Position numbers and translations under genes: made by a program. From NCBI RefSeq assembly GCF_963678635.1, contig NW_026970720.1:1-28795 (forward strand): a DNA stretch of 28,795 nucleotides, written 5' to 3'. Every line of letters begins with the position of its first letter. Positions within the stretch are counted from its first letter, which is position 1. The notes beneath the pieces are model-generated. The model made no database searches and had not been told where the DNA came from. It saw nothing but the letters and a program-made list of their open reading frames with translations. Source of the stretch: Symsagittifera roscoffensis (Eukaryota; Xenacoelomorpha; Acoela; Convolutidae). Below, one piece after another: positions 17,971-26,788 of the stretch.

Positions 17971-18545
17971 TTACGAAATGGCTTCTCGATCGAATATTTT
18001 TTGTTGTTTGAGGCAATTTTCAAGTGTGGTCGAACTATTTATTGGTTTTTTGACAAGTTGGTTGAGTTTTGTGAAAAATTGTTGGGGGCGAATTGTATGG
18101 TGATCGGGAGGTCTTCTTTGTCTTTATTTTTATTTGTCAAGCGATCTGGGGTATTTTTGAGATTTTTATACTTTAGGCTAATTAAAATGGTCGTTCTTTT
18201 ACTTTAGGCTAAATTAACATATTTGTTTGGGGGGTATTTGAGATCGGAGTTGGGGAAATATTGTTGATCTTTGGGTTATTAGATAAGGGAGGGTTATGAT
18301 ATTATGGTGGTATTTATTTTAGTTGTCAAGTTGGAGTGGTTTGCTTATTTTTGACCTGGAGGTCGCAAAGTTATAGTTATAGATATGCCTGGAGTTTAAT
18401 ATCGTTCGTCTAGTTGGAAGGTGACGGATTGGATGAATCCTATTGGCTAATTTTGAACTAGAATTGTTGCTTGTTTGTCAGCATGTTATTTTGAAAAATG
18501 AAAGTTCAAAATATTTCAGAGGTGCAAAGATTATGAAATATAAAA
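17971..18545. other. Spacer between pol and ORF-X/env
   Basis: Mostly non-coding. It includes a short duplicated ACTTTAGGCTAA motif (about 18170 and 18201) and, on the minus strand, a GACCTCCAG acceptor-like site near 18357. Ty3/gypsy elements with env usually express it from spliced RNA, so an acceptor is expected here. The stretch 17974-18118 is open in the frame of ORF-X. Confidence 0.4.
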
Positions 18546-18944
18546 TTAAAGCTGTTTTTGAAATTCGACTTTCTTTAATATTTTAGACTGTGGAATGAAT
18601 GTTTTATAGTTTTTACGTGGTTGATTTCTAAGTCGTGATGACTCTCTATGTTCTGATTTCTCGATTTGTTCTTGGGGTTTTATTTTTTCTGTCAATTTTC
18701 TATTTTTTTTTTCTTTTTGAGGTATATTTTGATCTAGCTTTTTTGTATTGTTTTTCGTTATAGTTGATTTTTTATTTTGGTTTTCGAGATGAATGTCATG
18801 TTGTTCCTTTGTTTCATTCTCCGTATGTGGGTTATTTTGAATAACTTTTAAACCTGTGAAAGAATATAATTGAGTTAGTTCGCGTAGTGCGTATTCTTTT
18901 GGGTAATAAGGTAATAGGTTGTTTCGGTGTTGAACAATTTTTTT
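18546..18944 (-). CDS. Pol C-terminal tail
   Basis: The frame is open from the A9 run of the coding strand (T9 at 18938-18946) to TAA at 18546-18548. It follows the GPY segment after a change equal to one missing nucleotide. It begins with HRNNLLPYYPKE, continues as a Lys/Gln/Glu-rich charged region and ends with RLRNQPRKNYKTFIPQSK. That charged layout suits the C-terminal extension of a Ty3/gypsy integrase. No ATG initiates it, so it is part of Pol rather than a separate gene. Confidence 0.65.
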   Translation of the reverse strand, partial: KKIVQHRNNLLPYYPKEYALRELTQLYSFTGLKVIQNNPHTENETKEQHDIHLENQNKKSTITKNNTKKLDQNIPQKEKKNRKLTEKIKPQEQIEKSEHRESSRLRNQPRKNYKTFIPQSKILKKVEFQKQL

Positions 18945-19147
18945 TTGTCTGAGTCGGTAATTTTATATGTGACATCAGTGGGTTTGGCAATTATTTGGTA
19001 TGGTCCTTTTCGAAGGGGTTGTAATTTTTTAGAGATTCCTTTTTGAGTGTTAAAATTGAGTATTAAAACAAATGTTCCAATTTTTAAATCGGAGGCTGGT
19101 GTAAAGCGTAAGTTTATTTGTTCATTAATGTTTTGTCTTTGTAACAA
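18875..19147 (-). CDS. Integrase C-terminal GPY/F domain
   Basis: A 90-codon frame containing KLQPLRKGPYQIIAKPTD, the GPY/F module of Ty3/gypsy and retroviral integrases, preceded by FTPASDLKIGTFVLIL, the usual beta-strand lead-in. It continues integrase after a one-nucleotide frame change in an A5 run (T5 at 19149-19153), and its own useful frame ends in the A9 run at 18938-18946. Together these form the DNA-binding end of integrase. Confidence 0.8.
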   Translation of the reverse strand: MLQRQNINEQINLRFTPASDLKIGTFVLILNFNTQKGISKKLQPLRKGPYQIIAKPTDVTYKITDSDKKKLFNTETTYYLITQKNTHYAN

Positions 19148-20472
19148 CTTTTTGTTACTTTTTGGTAAATTTCATTGTGTTTTTTATCTCTGTTTAAAAT
19201 CCATTCGGTGTGTGTATCGGAGGCTAATTTAAGAATTTGTGGGTGATGAAAATGATCTTCATCGTATGTATGTAAAGGTAAGTTGTAACAAATTGATTCT
19301 TTATTCGGTTGACAATAACTTTGTGCATTTTTATGAGAGTTTGCTGTAAACATAATTGGTTTGCGTGGCTTTTGATTAAAAACCATTTCATATGGTGACA
19401 TTCCTAGAGTTGTCGTGATTTGTGAATTATATGCTAAGGGAAATAGTTTTACATCTGCTGACCATTCAGTGTATCTTGTATCATTTCCATTGATGATACA
19501 TCTAAGATATTCTTGTAGTGAACGGTTCATACCTTCGACTAAGCCGTTTGTCCAAGGTGCATGAGATGTACGTGGTTTGTGTTTGATGTTATATAAATTA
19601 CATAGTGTGATGATTTCATTATTTATGAATTCTGTACCGTTGTCTGTAACTAAAATTTCTGGTAGTCCGAATTTAGCTATCCAGTGTTCATAAAGTGTTG
19701 TGTAAGCATAATAAGCGTTACAATGTGGTACTGGGTTAAGTGCTACATAATGTGTAAATGCGTCAACAATTACCATAATGTAGGAGTTTCCTTCGGATGA
19801 GGGTGAAATTGGTCCTTTTGTATCAAATGAAATACGGTGGTTAAAGTACAAACTTTGTCCTTTAAAATCTTGTTTTTGTGCTATTTGTTTTTGATTTGGA
19901 TAAGGTTTATTTAGCTGACATACTATACAATCATTGCATAGTACTTTTATCCAAATTGGTGCATTTGGAAAATAAAAGTTTTGTATGAAATTTGAATATG
20001 TTTTCTCTGATCCAGAGTGTCCTTTAATGTTTTGTGTATGTGAAATATTAAAAGCTATAAGAATCATACTTAGGGGGAGACAGGGAACTGTAGATTCATT
20101 TAATTGGTATTCTAGAAGGTCTGTGTTTTCGTTAATTGTTGTATTATTAAATTTTCGGAAATATCGGAGGAGTGTTTTATTTCCTAAAATAGTTGTATCT
20201 GCCTTGACGGGTTTAGTTTTATATTTGTGCCATGATTTTAGTTGTCTAATTACTGGGTCAAGATTTTGATATTGTTTCAAAGTATTAATTGTAATTTTAT
20301 CTTTTGGGGGGAGAAAAATGTTTTCAATTTCTAATTTAGATAAAGGAATTGTATCAAGAGGGTCATGGAGGTCAAAAACTTGATTTATTGTGTATTTTGA
20401 ATCATTTGTTTGTGGTCCTGATAAATTTATTTTATCAGTTAGATTTTCTTTTTCAATTAATGGAAAAAGGTC
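19114..20472 (-). CDS. Integrase (zinc-binding HHCC and DD35E catalytic core)
   Basis: The frame is open from about 20472; from the ATG at 20280 it encodes 388 residues. Zinc-binding residues are His81, His88, Cys115 and Cys118 (numbered from that ATG). The catalytic triad is Asp153 (SFDTKGP), Asp213 (VTDNGTEF) and Glu249 (GLVEGMNR), with exactly 35 residues between the last two. The enzyme inserts the cDNA into host DNA. All catalytic residues are present. The 64 codons before the ATG join it to the RNase H frame after a one-nucleotide change near 20475, so the start at 20280 is not a true initiation site. Confidence 0.9.
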   Translation of the reverse strand, partial: DLFPLIEKENLTDKINLSGPQTNDSKYTINQVFDLHDPLDTIPLSKLEIENIFLPPKDKITINTLKQYQNLDPVIRQLKSWHKYKTKPVKADTTILGNKTLLRYFRKFNNTTINENTDLLEYQLNESTVPCLPLSMILIAFNISHTQNIKGHSGSEKTYSNFIQNFYFPNAPIWIKVLCNDCIVCQLNKPYPNQKQIAQKQDFKGQSLYFNHRISFDTKGPISPSSEGNSYIMVIVDAFTHYVALNPVPHCNAYYAYTTLYEHWIAKFGLPEILVTDNGTEFINNEIITLCNLYNIKHKPRTSHAPWTNGLVEGMNRSLQEYLRCIINGNDTRYTEWSADVKLFPLAYNSQITTTLGMSPYEMVFNQKPRKPIMFTANSHKNAQSYCQPNKESICYNLPLHTYDEDHFHHPQILKLASDTHTEWILNRDKKHNEIYQKVTKSCYKDKTLMNK

Positions 20473-22049
20473 TCTTTATGTGAGTGTTGTTTTACTCTTT
20501 TTTGTTGGGTGTTATTTTTTATCCATTGTGAGTATGGAATTGGTTTGAAAGTTGATGTTCCAAGTAGATCAACTTCGTAGTGGTTATTTTGGCAATCTAA
20601 ATAGAGTGGGAAGTGTTGTAGATTGTTTATCTGTGATTGTTCAACGTCAGTTTTTACTGCATATTTGCATTCTAGTCGGGGTGATGTTTCGTTTTCTGCA
20701 AGGTAAAATTTTATATTTTTGGGTATTTCAACTGTAGTTTTACGTGTAAGTAATTCAGGTGGTGTATTTCGACTTAAAGTGTCTGGTAATGCAAGACTCT
20801 TTCCTGCTGTCCAAACTATATGTAAGTTTGGGAATTTCATTAGAATTAATTGAAATCTGTAAACTCGGTGATTTGGATTAGATTTTTGTGTAAAGAGAAA
20901 AATGATTGGTTTGTGATCTGTAAATAGAACTGTTGGATGTTTTGATCCAAGTATTAGAAATTCATATTCTGTTAGTGTATATATTATGGCTGTACATTCT
21001 CTCATTAGAGTTGAGAGTCGTAGCTCTGCTTGAGTGAATAGTCGAGAATTTGCTGATATAAGGTTCATTTTGTTTGTACCATTGTGTGATTGTAATAATG
21101 CTGCGCCGATGCCAAAATTCGAAGCATCGCACATTGCATAGAATGGTTGATTTGGATCTGGAATTGTATTCGAAATTTGTTCAGTTAAGAGTTTTTTAAT
21201 TTCTTCAAATCGTGCTTGATGTTCTGTGTTCCATTCAAAATTATTTTGTTGTCTAAGTATATTATAGAATGGTCTTAGGTATAATTGCATTTTATAGACA
21301 TATTTGCTTAAAAAATTTAACATTCCAAGGAATTCTTGGATTTTCTTTTTGTTTGTTGGTGGTTGGAGCTTTTGAATAGCATCAATGCGTGATTTTAATG
21401 GAGTGATTGTTTTTCTTTCTATATTATGTCCTAAGAATTTAACTCGTGTTAAAAAGAAGAGTGATTTATCGGGGGCGGCCTTCAGGTTTTCGTTCTGAAG
21501 TATTTTGTGATAGTGTTCTAAAACTTTAAACATTTCTTCTTTTGTCTGTGATTGCATAAAAACATCGTCTAAATAGGTGATTGCGTTTTTCTTAAGTATT
21601 AGTGGTCGAAAAATTTTGCTCATAAAAGCTGAAAATGCTGCTGGTCCTATGGATATTCCATAGAATAGGCGGTTGAATTCATATTGCTGATTTCCAATAA
21701 CAAATTGTGTTAAGCGTCGCGATTGTTCATCTAGTGGCATTTGATTATATGCACTATTCACATCTGCGGTTGTAAAGTATTTTCCGTTTATTTTTGTTAA
21801 AATAACTTGTATTGGTTCAATAGGCCAATTGCATTTTGATTCGTCTATTAGTGAATTAAGATATCTAGCGTCTAGAACTATTTTTAATGATTCTCCTTTT
21901 GCTAGGATGATAACAGGGTTGATAAATGTGTTACCTTTCGGTTGTTCTTCTTTGTTTACCGGTGAGATTATATTGTATTGTTCTAAAATATCGAGTAATC
22001 TGTTTACTTTATCGTGTAAATGAATTGGTACTTTACTTGCTCTTTGTTT
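20457..22049 (-). CDS. Reverse transcriptase and RNase H
   Basis: The frame is open from the A5 run of the coding strand (T5 at 22047-22051), so it starts before the first possible initiator at 21761. Upstream are the RT fingers (INPVIILAKGE, VLDARYLN) and TADVNSAYNQMPL with the first catalytic Asp. Numbered from 21761, the polymerase motif is YLDD at 63-66. RNase H follows, with Asp212 (CDASNFGIG), Glu255 (MRECTAI), Asp282 (FTDHKP) and Asp327 (LPDTLSR). These enzymes copy genomic RNA into DNA and remove the RNA strand. The order RT-RNH-IN is that of Ty3/gypsy. All active-site residues are intact. Confidence 0.92.
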   Translation of the reverse strand, partial: KQRASKVPIHLHDKVNRLLDILEQYNIISPVNKEEQPKGNTFINPVIILAKGESLKIVLDARYLNSLIDESKCNWPIEPIQVILTKINGKYFTTADVNSAYNQMPLDEQSRRLTQFVIGNQQYEFNRLFYGISIGPAAFSAFMSKIFRPLILKKNAITYLDDVFMQSQTKEEMFKVLEHYHKILQNENLKAAPDKSLFFLTRVKFLGHNIERKTITPLKSRIDAIQKLQPPTNKKKIQEFLGMLNFLSKYVYKMQLYLRPFYNILRQQNNFEWNTEHQARFEEIKKLLTEQISNTIPDPNQPFYAMCDASNFGIGAALLQSHNGTNKMNLISANSRLFTQAELRLSTLMRECTAIIYTLTEYEFLILGSKHPTVLFTDHKPIIFLFTQKSNPNHRVYRFQLILMKFPNLHIVWTAGKSLALPDTLSRNTPPELLTRKTTVEIPKNIKFYLAENETSPRLECKYAVKTDVEQSQINNLQHFPLYLDCQNNHYEVDLLGTSTFKPIPYSQWIKNNTQQKRVKQHSHKETFFH

Positions 22050-23422
22050 TTGAAAACTGCGTCAGGTTTTAATGGAAGGTGTAGTGATGAGCTAATTTTG
22101 CCAACATCAAATTTGGATGTTGCATAGACTGATGAATATTTTATTAGCTGTTTGGCTAATTTATCAAATTCGTCTTGTGTTATTTGTGAATGTTGGAAGT
22201 TAAACATTGTTAAAAATTTCTGTTGATTCTCTGTATAGTTATTTATGTTGAACGTAGGTTTGAAATATGGGGTTTTTGTGAAATAATCTGTATTTCTTTT
22301 TTCATTGCTTATTATATTATTTATGGATAATTCTTCATTAAGAATTGTGGATTGGCAAATATCTAATAATTGGAGTATATTATTTACGCGATATGCTTTT
22401 TCGTGTATTGGTGATATCGTAGCGTTGGTTTCGCAATAGCCTAAAAGTCCTAAAGGTAATGTTACTTGATAGGGTGTATTGTTGTATACATGTAGAGAAA
22501 TAATATCTGAATTCGAGTTTTTCAAATATTTTATGGATGAGATTGTGATTTTGAAAAACTTATGGATAGGTTTGAATTCAAAATCTGACATATAGAGTTG
22601 TTGTTTATTTTGTTTTTTATCATATTGGTGAACTTGTTTTATTGAAAAATTATATATGTTTCCTGATAGTGGTTTCAGGTGTTTTCTTTGTTGATTATAT
22701 ATCGGATAAAATTTTGAAAAGAATGGTGGTTGTTTATTTAATCTTTGAAAAAATGTTAGGGATGTGTCTTTTGTTTTTGTGTATTTATCTTTGATTAGTA
22801 TTTTACTATTCAAAATGTTGATTGTTGGTATATATTTAGAGATAAATGGTATTCCAATGATATTGTGTTTAATATCAGTGATATGAAATATTTGTTTAAA
22901 TGGTTTATTTAAAATTTTATTTTGTTCTATTGTTCTTGTGGGGAGAAGAAATAATTGAATTTTTCCATAGTTTACCAATGTTGATCCTTGTGCTGTTGCT
23001 AGTTTACTGGAGGTTTCAAGAGGCGTTAGTTTTGGGTGTAATGTTTTTATCTCATTCCATGTGGGAATGTTTATTATGTTTGATTCTGCTCCTGAATCAA
23101 TTAAAAAATCAATTTCAAGATCTGGTGGTTGAAATTCTTTGTTTTTTGGACTTTCTAAAAGAAATGGTATTGTCCAATTTTTTTCATTGGGTTGTTCTTT
23201 TTGTATATTTTGATATATGTGATTTGTATTCAAGCATTTTGTTTTGTCATTTTCATTGGATTGATTTGTAGTGTTGATTTCGTTAGTTTCTTGTGCCGTT
23301 TGTGCAGAATGGATGGGTTCAATATAATAATTGTGAAGGAGTTCTAATTGATTTTCATATATATGTGATGAAAAAGGTTGTTCATATATAATAGGTTCGT
23401 AGTCATTTTCGACTGTTATCAT
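22004..23422 (-). CDS. Pol N-terminus: aspartic protease and linker to RT
   Basis: From the ATG at 23422 the ORF has 472 codons. Residues 105-115 read DFLIDSGAESN, the DSGA active site of retroviral aspartic proteases, and HNIIGIPFI near 186-194 is the matching ILG-type motif. The protease matures Gag and Pol as a dimer. The C-terminal 250 residues link to RT. The ORF ends at TAA (22004-22006), but its useful frame leaves at the A5 run near 22050. Upstream, the same frame reaches gag through a single TAA at 23441-23443 only 21 nt before the ATG. Confidence 0.85.
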   Translation of the reverse strand: MITVENDYEPIIYEQPFSSHIYENQLELLHNYYIEPIHSAQTAQETNEINTTNQSNENDKTKCLNTNHIYQNIQKEQPNEKNWTIPFLLESPKNKEFQPPDLEIDFLIDSGAESNIINIPTWNEIKTLHPKLTPLETSSKLATAQGSTLVNYGKIQLFLLPTRTIEQNKILNKPFKQIFHITDIKHNIIGIPFISKYIPTINILNSKILIKDKYTKTKDTSLTFFQRLNKQPPFFSKFYPIYNQQRKHLKPLSGNIYNFSIKQVHQYDKKQNKQQLYMSDFEFKPIHKFFKITISSIKYLKNSNSDIISLHVYNNTPYQVTLPLGLLGYCETNATISPIHEKAYRVNNILQLLDICQSTILNEELSINNIISNEKRNTDYFTKTPYFKPTFNINNYTENQQKFLTMFNFQHSQITQDEFDKLAKQLIKYSSVYATSKFDVGKISSSLHLPLKPDAVFKNKEQVKYQFIYTIK

Positions 23423-23440
23423 ATTAATGGAGATAGTGTT

Positions 23441-24334
23441 TTATGTATCACTTTCTGAATCTGATGATTCACAGTTTATTTGATTTAGTTGTAGTTCGTT
23501 ATTTCCTGTGTCATCAATACCTGGGGGGTCTGATGTTGTTTCCGTGTTGGATTGTACTTGATTAATATTTCTATGATGTTTAGGTGTACTACTTCTGTGG
23601 CGATTGTTAGAATTATTATAATGGTTATTATTCCTGTGTGGTGATTGGGAATATTTTCTATAACGGTTATTATAACTTGAATGTCGATTTTGTGAATTAT
23701 TTCGTGATCTGTTTTGATAATTATTGTTTGGTCTGTTATAGTTTGATCTATTATATGAGTTATTCCTTGATCGATTGTTCGGGTAATTTTGGTTTCGGTT
23801 GTTTGAATAACTTCTATTTCGATTATTGGAGTAGTTTCTATTTCTATTGTATGATGAGTTTCGTGATTGATTGTTTGGATAGTAATTATTTCTTGATTGG
23901 GAATTAGATCTAGAAACAATTTGTGTTGTATTTGAATTTGATCTGGAGTAGTTATTTCGACTATTTGGTCTATTATAATGGTTTTGTGATGAATTTTGTG
24001 TATTTCTTCGTTCTGGTGATCTTCCTCTATAACTTGAGTTATATGGTGATTGAGTTCTCGTGTAATTGGTATTGTTCGGAAGTGGTTTTCCTGAACTGTT
24101 GTTGCTGTATACATTTTTGTTCGGTAGATTTTGATCTTTTTTCATGTACTGATAGAATGATTTATTCGGTTCTTTATATTTTTGAGGTTTGTTTTGATTG
24201 TCCTGTTGTTTTTGTCTACATTCAGAAATACTATGTCCGTATCGTCGGCAATAATTACACCATTTTTTGAAAGATGGTTTGCCTTTAAAGTTTGGGTGTT
24301 TTTCATAAATATTGAGTATTTCAGTGATTTTTTT
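23441..24334 (-). CDS. Gag nucleocapsid: CCHC zinc knuckle and Arg/Ser/Asn-rich tail
   Basis: The frame is open from the A8 run of the coding strand (T8 at 24328-24335) to TAA at 23441-23443. The zinc knuckle CNYCRRYGHSISEC (24218-24259) has the C-x2-C-x4-H-x4-C spacing of retroviral nucleocapsids and binds packaged RNA. It is followed by about 180 residues very rich in Asn, Arg, Ser and Tyr, with many NRN, NYN and RSN repeats. This is probably a disordered RNA-binding region that may phase-separate. It ends in an acidic SDSESD. The stop separates gag and pol in the same frame, as in readthrough-type gag-pol arrangements. Confidence 0.8.
   Translation of the reverse strand, partial: KKITEILNIYEKHPNFKGKPSFKKWCNYCRRYGHSISECRQKQQDNQNKPQKYKEPNKSFYQYMKKDQNLPNKNVYSNNSSGKPLPNNTNYTRTQSPYNSSYRGRSPERRNTQNSSQNHYNRPNSRNNYSRSNSNTTQIVSRSNSQSRNNYYPNNQSRNSSYNRNRNYSNNRNRSYSNNRNQNYPNNRSRNNSYNRSNYNRPNNNYQNRSRNNSQNRHSSYNNRYRKYSQSPHRNNNHYNNSNNRHRSSTPKHHRNINQVQSNTETTSDPPGIDDTGNNELQLNQINCESSDSESDT
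24218..24259 (-). other. CCHC zinc-knuckle coding segment
   Basis: Fourteen codons give Cys, Cys, His, Cys with spacing 2-4-4. A Trp directly precedes the first Cys. Only one knuckle is seen. Confidence 0.85.
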
Positions 24335-24354
24335 TCAACGAGGTCTGTATCTGA

Positions 24355-24585
24355 TTACTGTATATTGTTGATATTTGTGGTATTTGTTTCAATTCGGTTA
24401 ACATGTTGTAATTTCAGATTTTCTGTTTCTTCAAGTTTCATTGTGAGTTCCGCTTGCTCTAGTTTGTCTACTAGTTTTCGAAAATCTAAATCGGGCTCTC
24501 GAATTGAGGAGGGATGGGATGCTTTCTTTTTTATTGCTATTTTTCTTAATTGAGGTGTTAAGGTCATCATTAAGATTTCTGTCAT
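24355..24585 (-). CDS. Gag segment, end of capsid
   Basis: A 76-codon frame with charged, helix-forming sequence (IKKKASHPSSIREPDLDF, KLVDKLEQAELTMKLEE), probably the C-terminal capsid helices or a coiled coil. Its ATG overlaps the TGA of the previous segment as ATGA (24582-24585). The one-nucleotide offset in an A4 run suggests the two are one protein. It ends at TAA (24355-24357), after which the same frame stays coding-like for a few codons until the A8 run leads to the zinc-knuckle frame. Confidence 0.65.
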   Translation of the reverse strand: MTEILMMTLTPQLRKIAIKKKASHPSSIREPDLDFRKLVDKLEQAELTMKLEETENLKLQHVNRIETNTTNINNIQ

Positions 24586-24860
24586 TTTGTGTTTTTGTAG
24601 TCGTGTGTATTTAGTGAGTATGCTTTTCGAACTAGTGTTTCGATACGTACTGCTAATTGTTTGATGGTTTCATTTGGTAATCTGCGAATTTCATTACATA
24701 AAACTCTTTGTTGTTGTTTGTTTCTTTCGGAGTCAAACATTTTTGAAAATTCTTGTTTGATTTCCAATTTGATTTTATTTCTATAGGCAATACTGAAAAC
24801 CATTTTTGGGCTGCGCCGTCTAGGGTTGTCTGTATCAACGCTGTGCGTCGATGTATCCAA
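24582..24860 (-). CDS. Gag segment, capsid domain continuation
   Basis: The useful part starts near 24757, where the 24653-26788 frame ceases to look like Gag. It gives EFSKMFDSERNKQQQ, LCNEIRRLPNETIKQLAVRI and a Lys/Tyr-rich end. This helical sequence with a conserved-looking RxLPxETI motif fits the capsid fold of Ty3/gypsy Gag (retrotrans_gag-like). The first 34 codons from 24860 overlap the other frame and are probably not translated in this frame. Confidence 0.65.
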   Translation of the reverse strand: MDTSTHSVDTDNPRRRSPKMVFSIAYRNKIKLEIKQEFSKMFDSERNKQQQRVLCNEIRRLPNETIKQLAVRIETLVRKAYSLNTHDYKNTK

Positions 24861-26788
24861 TTTTGATGTAGTGGCGTATTAATTGGTTCAGGTCCTATAT
24901 TTAAAATTAAATTTGCTGTTACTGCATTTAAATAATCTTCTACAGAGTATTCAGGGTCTGTTCCTGTGAATACCATTAATGGTTTGTTTGATGTTATTGA
25001 TGATCCACCCATAAGGTATGGATTCATTGTCATTTGTAATGATTCTGCTGCATTTGGCATTTGTGAAAAATTCGAAAGTTGATTTTTTGTTATTTCGTGT
25101 TGTTGAAGGTAATATGGAAGTGGTATTTCATTTTGCATTTGTGTTGGTTGATACGAGTGTGTAATCATTTGGTTTTGTGGCTGAATTGGTTGAAAAGATT
25201 GTGTATTAATTGGGTTTTGCATTTGCATTGGTTGTTGATTTTGTGTATCTGTTGGGTGTGGAGAAAAAATTCTATGATATGTATATGGTTTTTGCACTCC
25301 TTGTCCACGATATTCTTGAGTGTATGGTGCAAATATATCTGGTTGTAAATAATCATCATCAGAGGATAGGTAATCCGTTTGATGAGGTGCTTGTTTTTTA
25401 TTTTTATTCTGTTGAAAGAATGGGTAATTTTCACTACAATCCTGTGGAGGATGTGAATTAGTTTGAAAATTTACTGAGTTGGTTGTTGCCATTGGGTTAT
25501 CCCAATATCGACATCTTATCTGATTATTATTATTTTTTCGTGGGGGATAGTTTGTTTTTGATGAATGTGCGTAATTATAATTGTGTTCCGCAAAAGTGTT
25601 TCTTGTGAATGTTCTGCGTGTTTTTGACGGTATTGTCATGGGTCTATATGTTCGATAATCCATTTGTGAATATTTTGGAGCAACCGAAGGTTTAACGGTT
25701 GATTGTAAGGTTACCTGTGCTTGTGAAGTATTTGTATTTCTTGGTGTTGTTAAATTTGGACGTATTGGTGAAATACTTTGTTGTGTAGTTGTTGTTGTTT
25801 GTACAATTTCTTCATTTATGAAGTGTGATGGTGTTTGAATATCTTGTTGAGTGAGGTTCCTAGTTCCATTTAGGTTTTCATTGTGTATGACGGTCGAGTT
25901 TAAGCTGTTATTTCGCGTATTGGGTAAAAATGTATTGTAGTTTAATGGTGTTGCATCAATGGTTAATGGTACTACTCTTACATAATCTCTGGTATAAGAT
26001 ATTGTACTTATTGCTTGACTTGCAATTGATTGTGGGATATTTATAAATGCATAATGAGACCATTCGGGGTCCCAAACGTAGTCTGACTGTTCTGTGATGG
26101 CGGTATCATCGTTTGAATTTTGAGGTCTGAAATTTTTTCTTGCTTGTGAAATTAAATCTATATTATGTGTGAAATAATCTATTATAAACCATGCCAAGAT
26201 TTTTTGTAAGTCATGTTTTGTATGTTGTGAAACATCATCTTTAGTGAAATTTTCTTTAATTATATGTAGAAACGTTGAAAATAGTGTGATTTCATGTCGT
26301 ACCTTTATATGTTTGGATGTCTCTGTCGGTAAGACACTTGGGATTTGAATTTCGTTCTCCAATATTGAGATATAACTATATATTATGGCAAAAACTTCAT
26401 TAGTGAATATGGAGTTTGCTCTTTGTGAGTTATGATATTGTATGCTTTTTATGTATTCTGAGAATACTTTTGAAAATTCTAAATCAAGGTCGTCTGTTTG
26501 AATTACATATTTGCGGTGATTCGGGTTTGGTGAGCTGAATTCTATGGGGTAGATTCCGTATTGTTGTGTCAAATTACATATATCTTTCGGATAGTGATCA
26601 ATAATTTGTCTTTTGATCTTTACATCTGGGAACTCTGCTTTACATGGGCTGATTCCGGGTTCAAATAAATTTAGTAGTAAATTCTTGCAAAGTATATGCT
26701 GTCCTCTATCATTAGGTGCATCTACGAGGAAGGGGAAGATATCGTCATCATCTGGACTATCTTCACTTGGAGTGTGTGTTTGGCTCAT
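24653..26788 (-). CDS. Gag, N-terminal region and start of capsid
   Basis: A 711-codon ORF, the longest in the window. The first ~250 residues are a mixed, fold-like region; residues about 260-600 are Thr/Gln/Asn/Pro-rich, probably disordered, with repeated QPxQxQNxxxT units. From about residue 604, FTGTDPEYSVEDYLNAV and LIQTTLDGAAQKWFSVLP are the start of a Ty3/gypsy capsid domain. The last ~40 residues are out of the true frame, which switches near 24757. The long unusual N-terminus makes this Gag larger than typical. The start ATG at 26788 overlaps the small upstream ORF (26763-27230). Confidence 0.8.
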   Translation of the reverse strand: MSQTHTPSEDSPDDDDIFPFLVDAPNDRGQHILCKNLLLNLFEPGISPCKAEFPDVKIKRQIIDHYPKDICNLTQQYGIYPIEFSSPNPNHRKYVIQTDDLDLEFSKVFSEYIKSIQYHNSQRANSIFTNEVFAIIYSYISILENEIQIPSVLPTETSKHIKVRHEITLFSTFLHIIKENFTKDDVSQHTKHDLQKILAWFIIDYFTHNIDLISQARKNFRPQNSNDDTAITEQSDYVWDPEWSHYAFINIPQSIASQAISTISYTRDYVRVVPLTIDATPLNYNTFLPNTRNNSLNSTVIHNENLNGTRNLTQQDIQTPSHFINEEIVQTTTTTQQSISPIRPNLTTPRNTNTSQAQVTLQSTVKPSVAPKYSQMDYRTYRPMTIPSKTRRTFTRNTFAEHNYNYAHSSKTNYPPRKNNNNQIRCRYWDNPMATTNSVNFQTNSHPPQDCSENYPFFQQNKNKKQAPHQTDYLSSDDDYLQPDIFAPYTQEYRGQGVQKPYTYHRIFSPHPTDTQNQQPMQMQNPINTQSFQPIQPQNQMITHSYQPTQMQNEIPLPYYLQQHEITKNQLSNFSQMPNAAESLQMTMNPYLMGGSSITSNKPLMVFTGTDPEYSVEDYLNAVTANLILNIGPEPINTPLHQNWIHRRTALIQTTLDGAAQKWFSVLPIEIKSNWKSNKNFQKCLTPKETNNNKEFYVMKFADYQMKPSNN

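Noticed and set aside
22900-23271. Plus-strand frames of about 90-120 codons opposite gag and pol
   Set aside because: They are antisense shadows of retroelement genes, rich in Phe/Leu/Val as expected from the complement of A-rich coding sequence.
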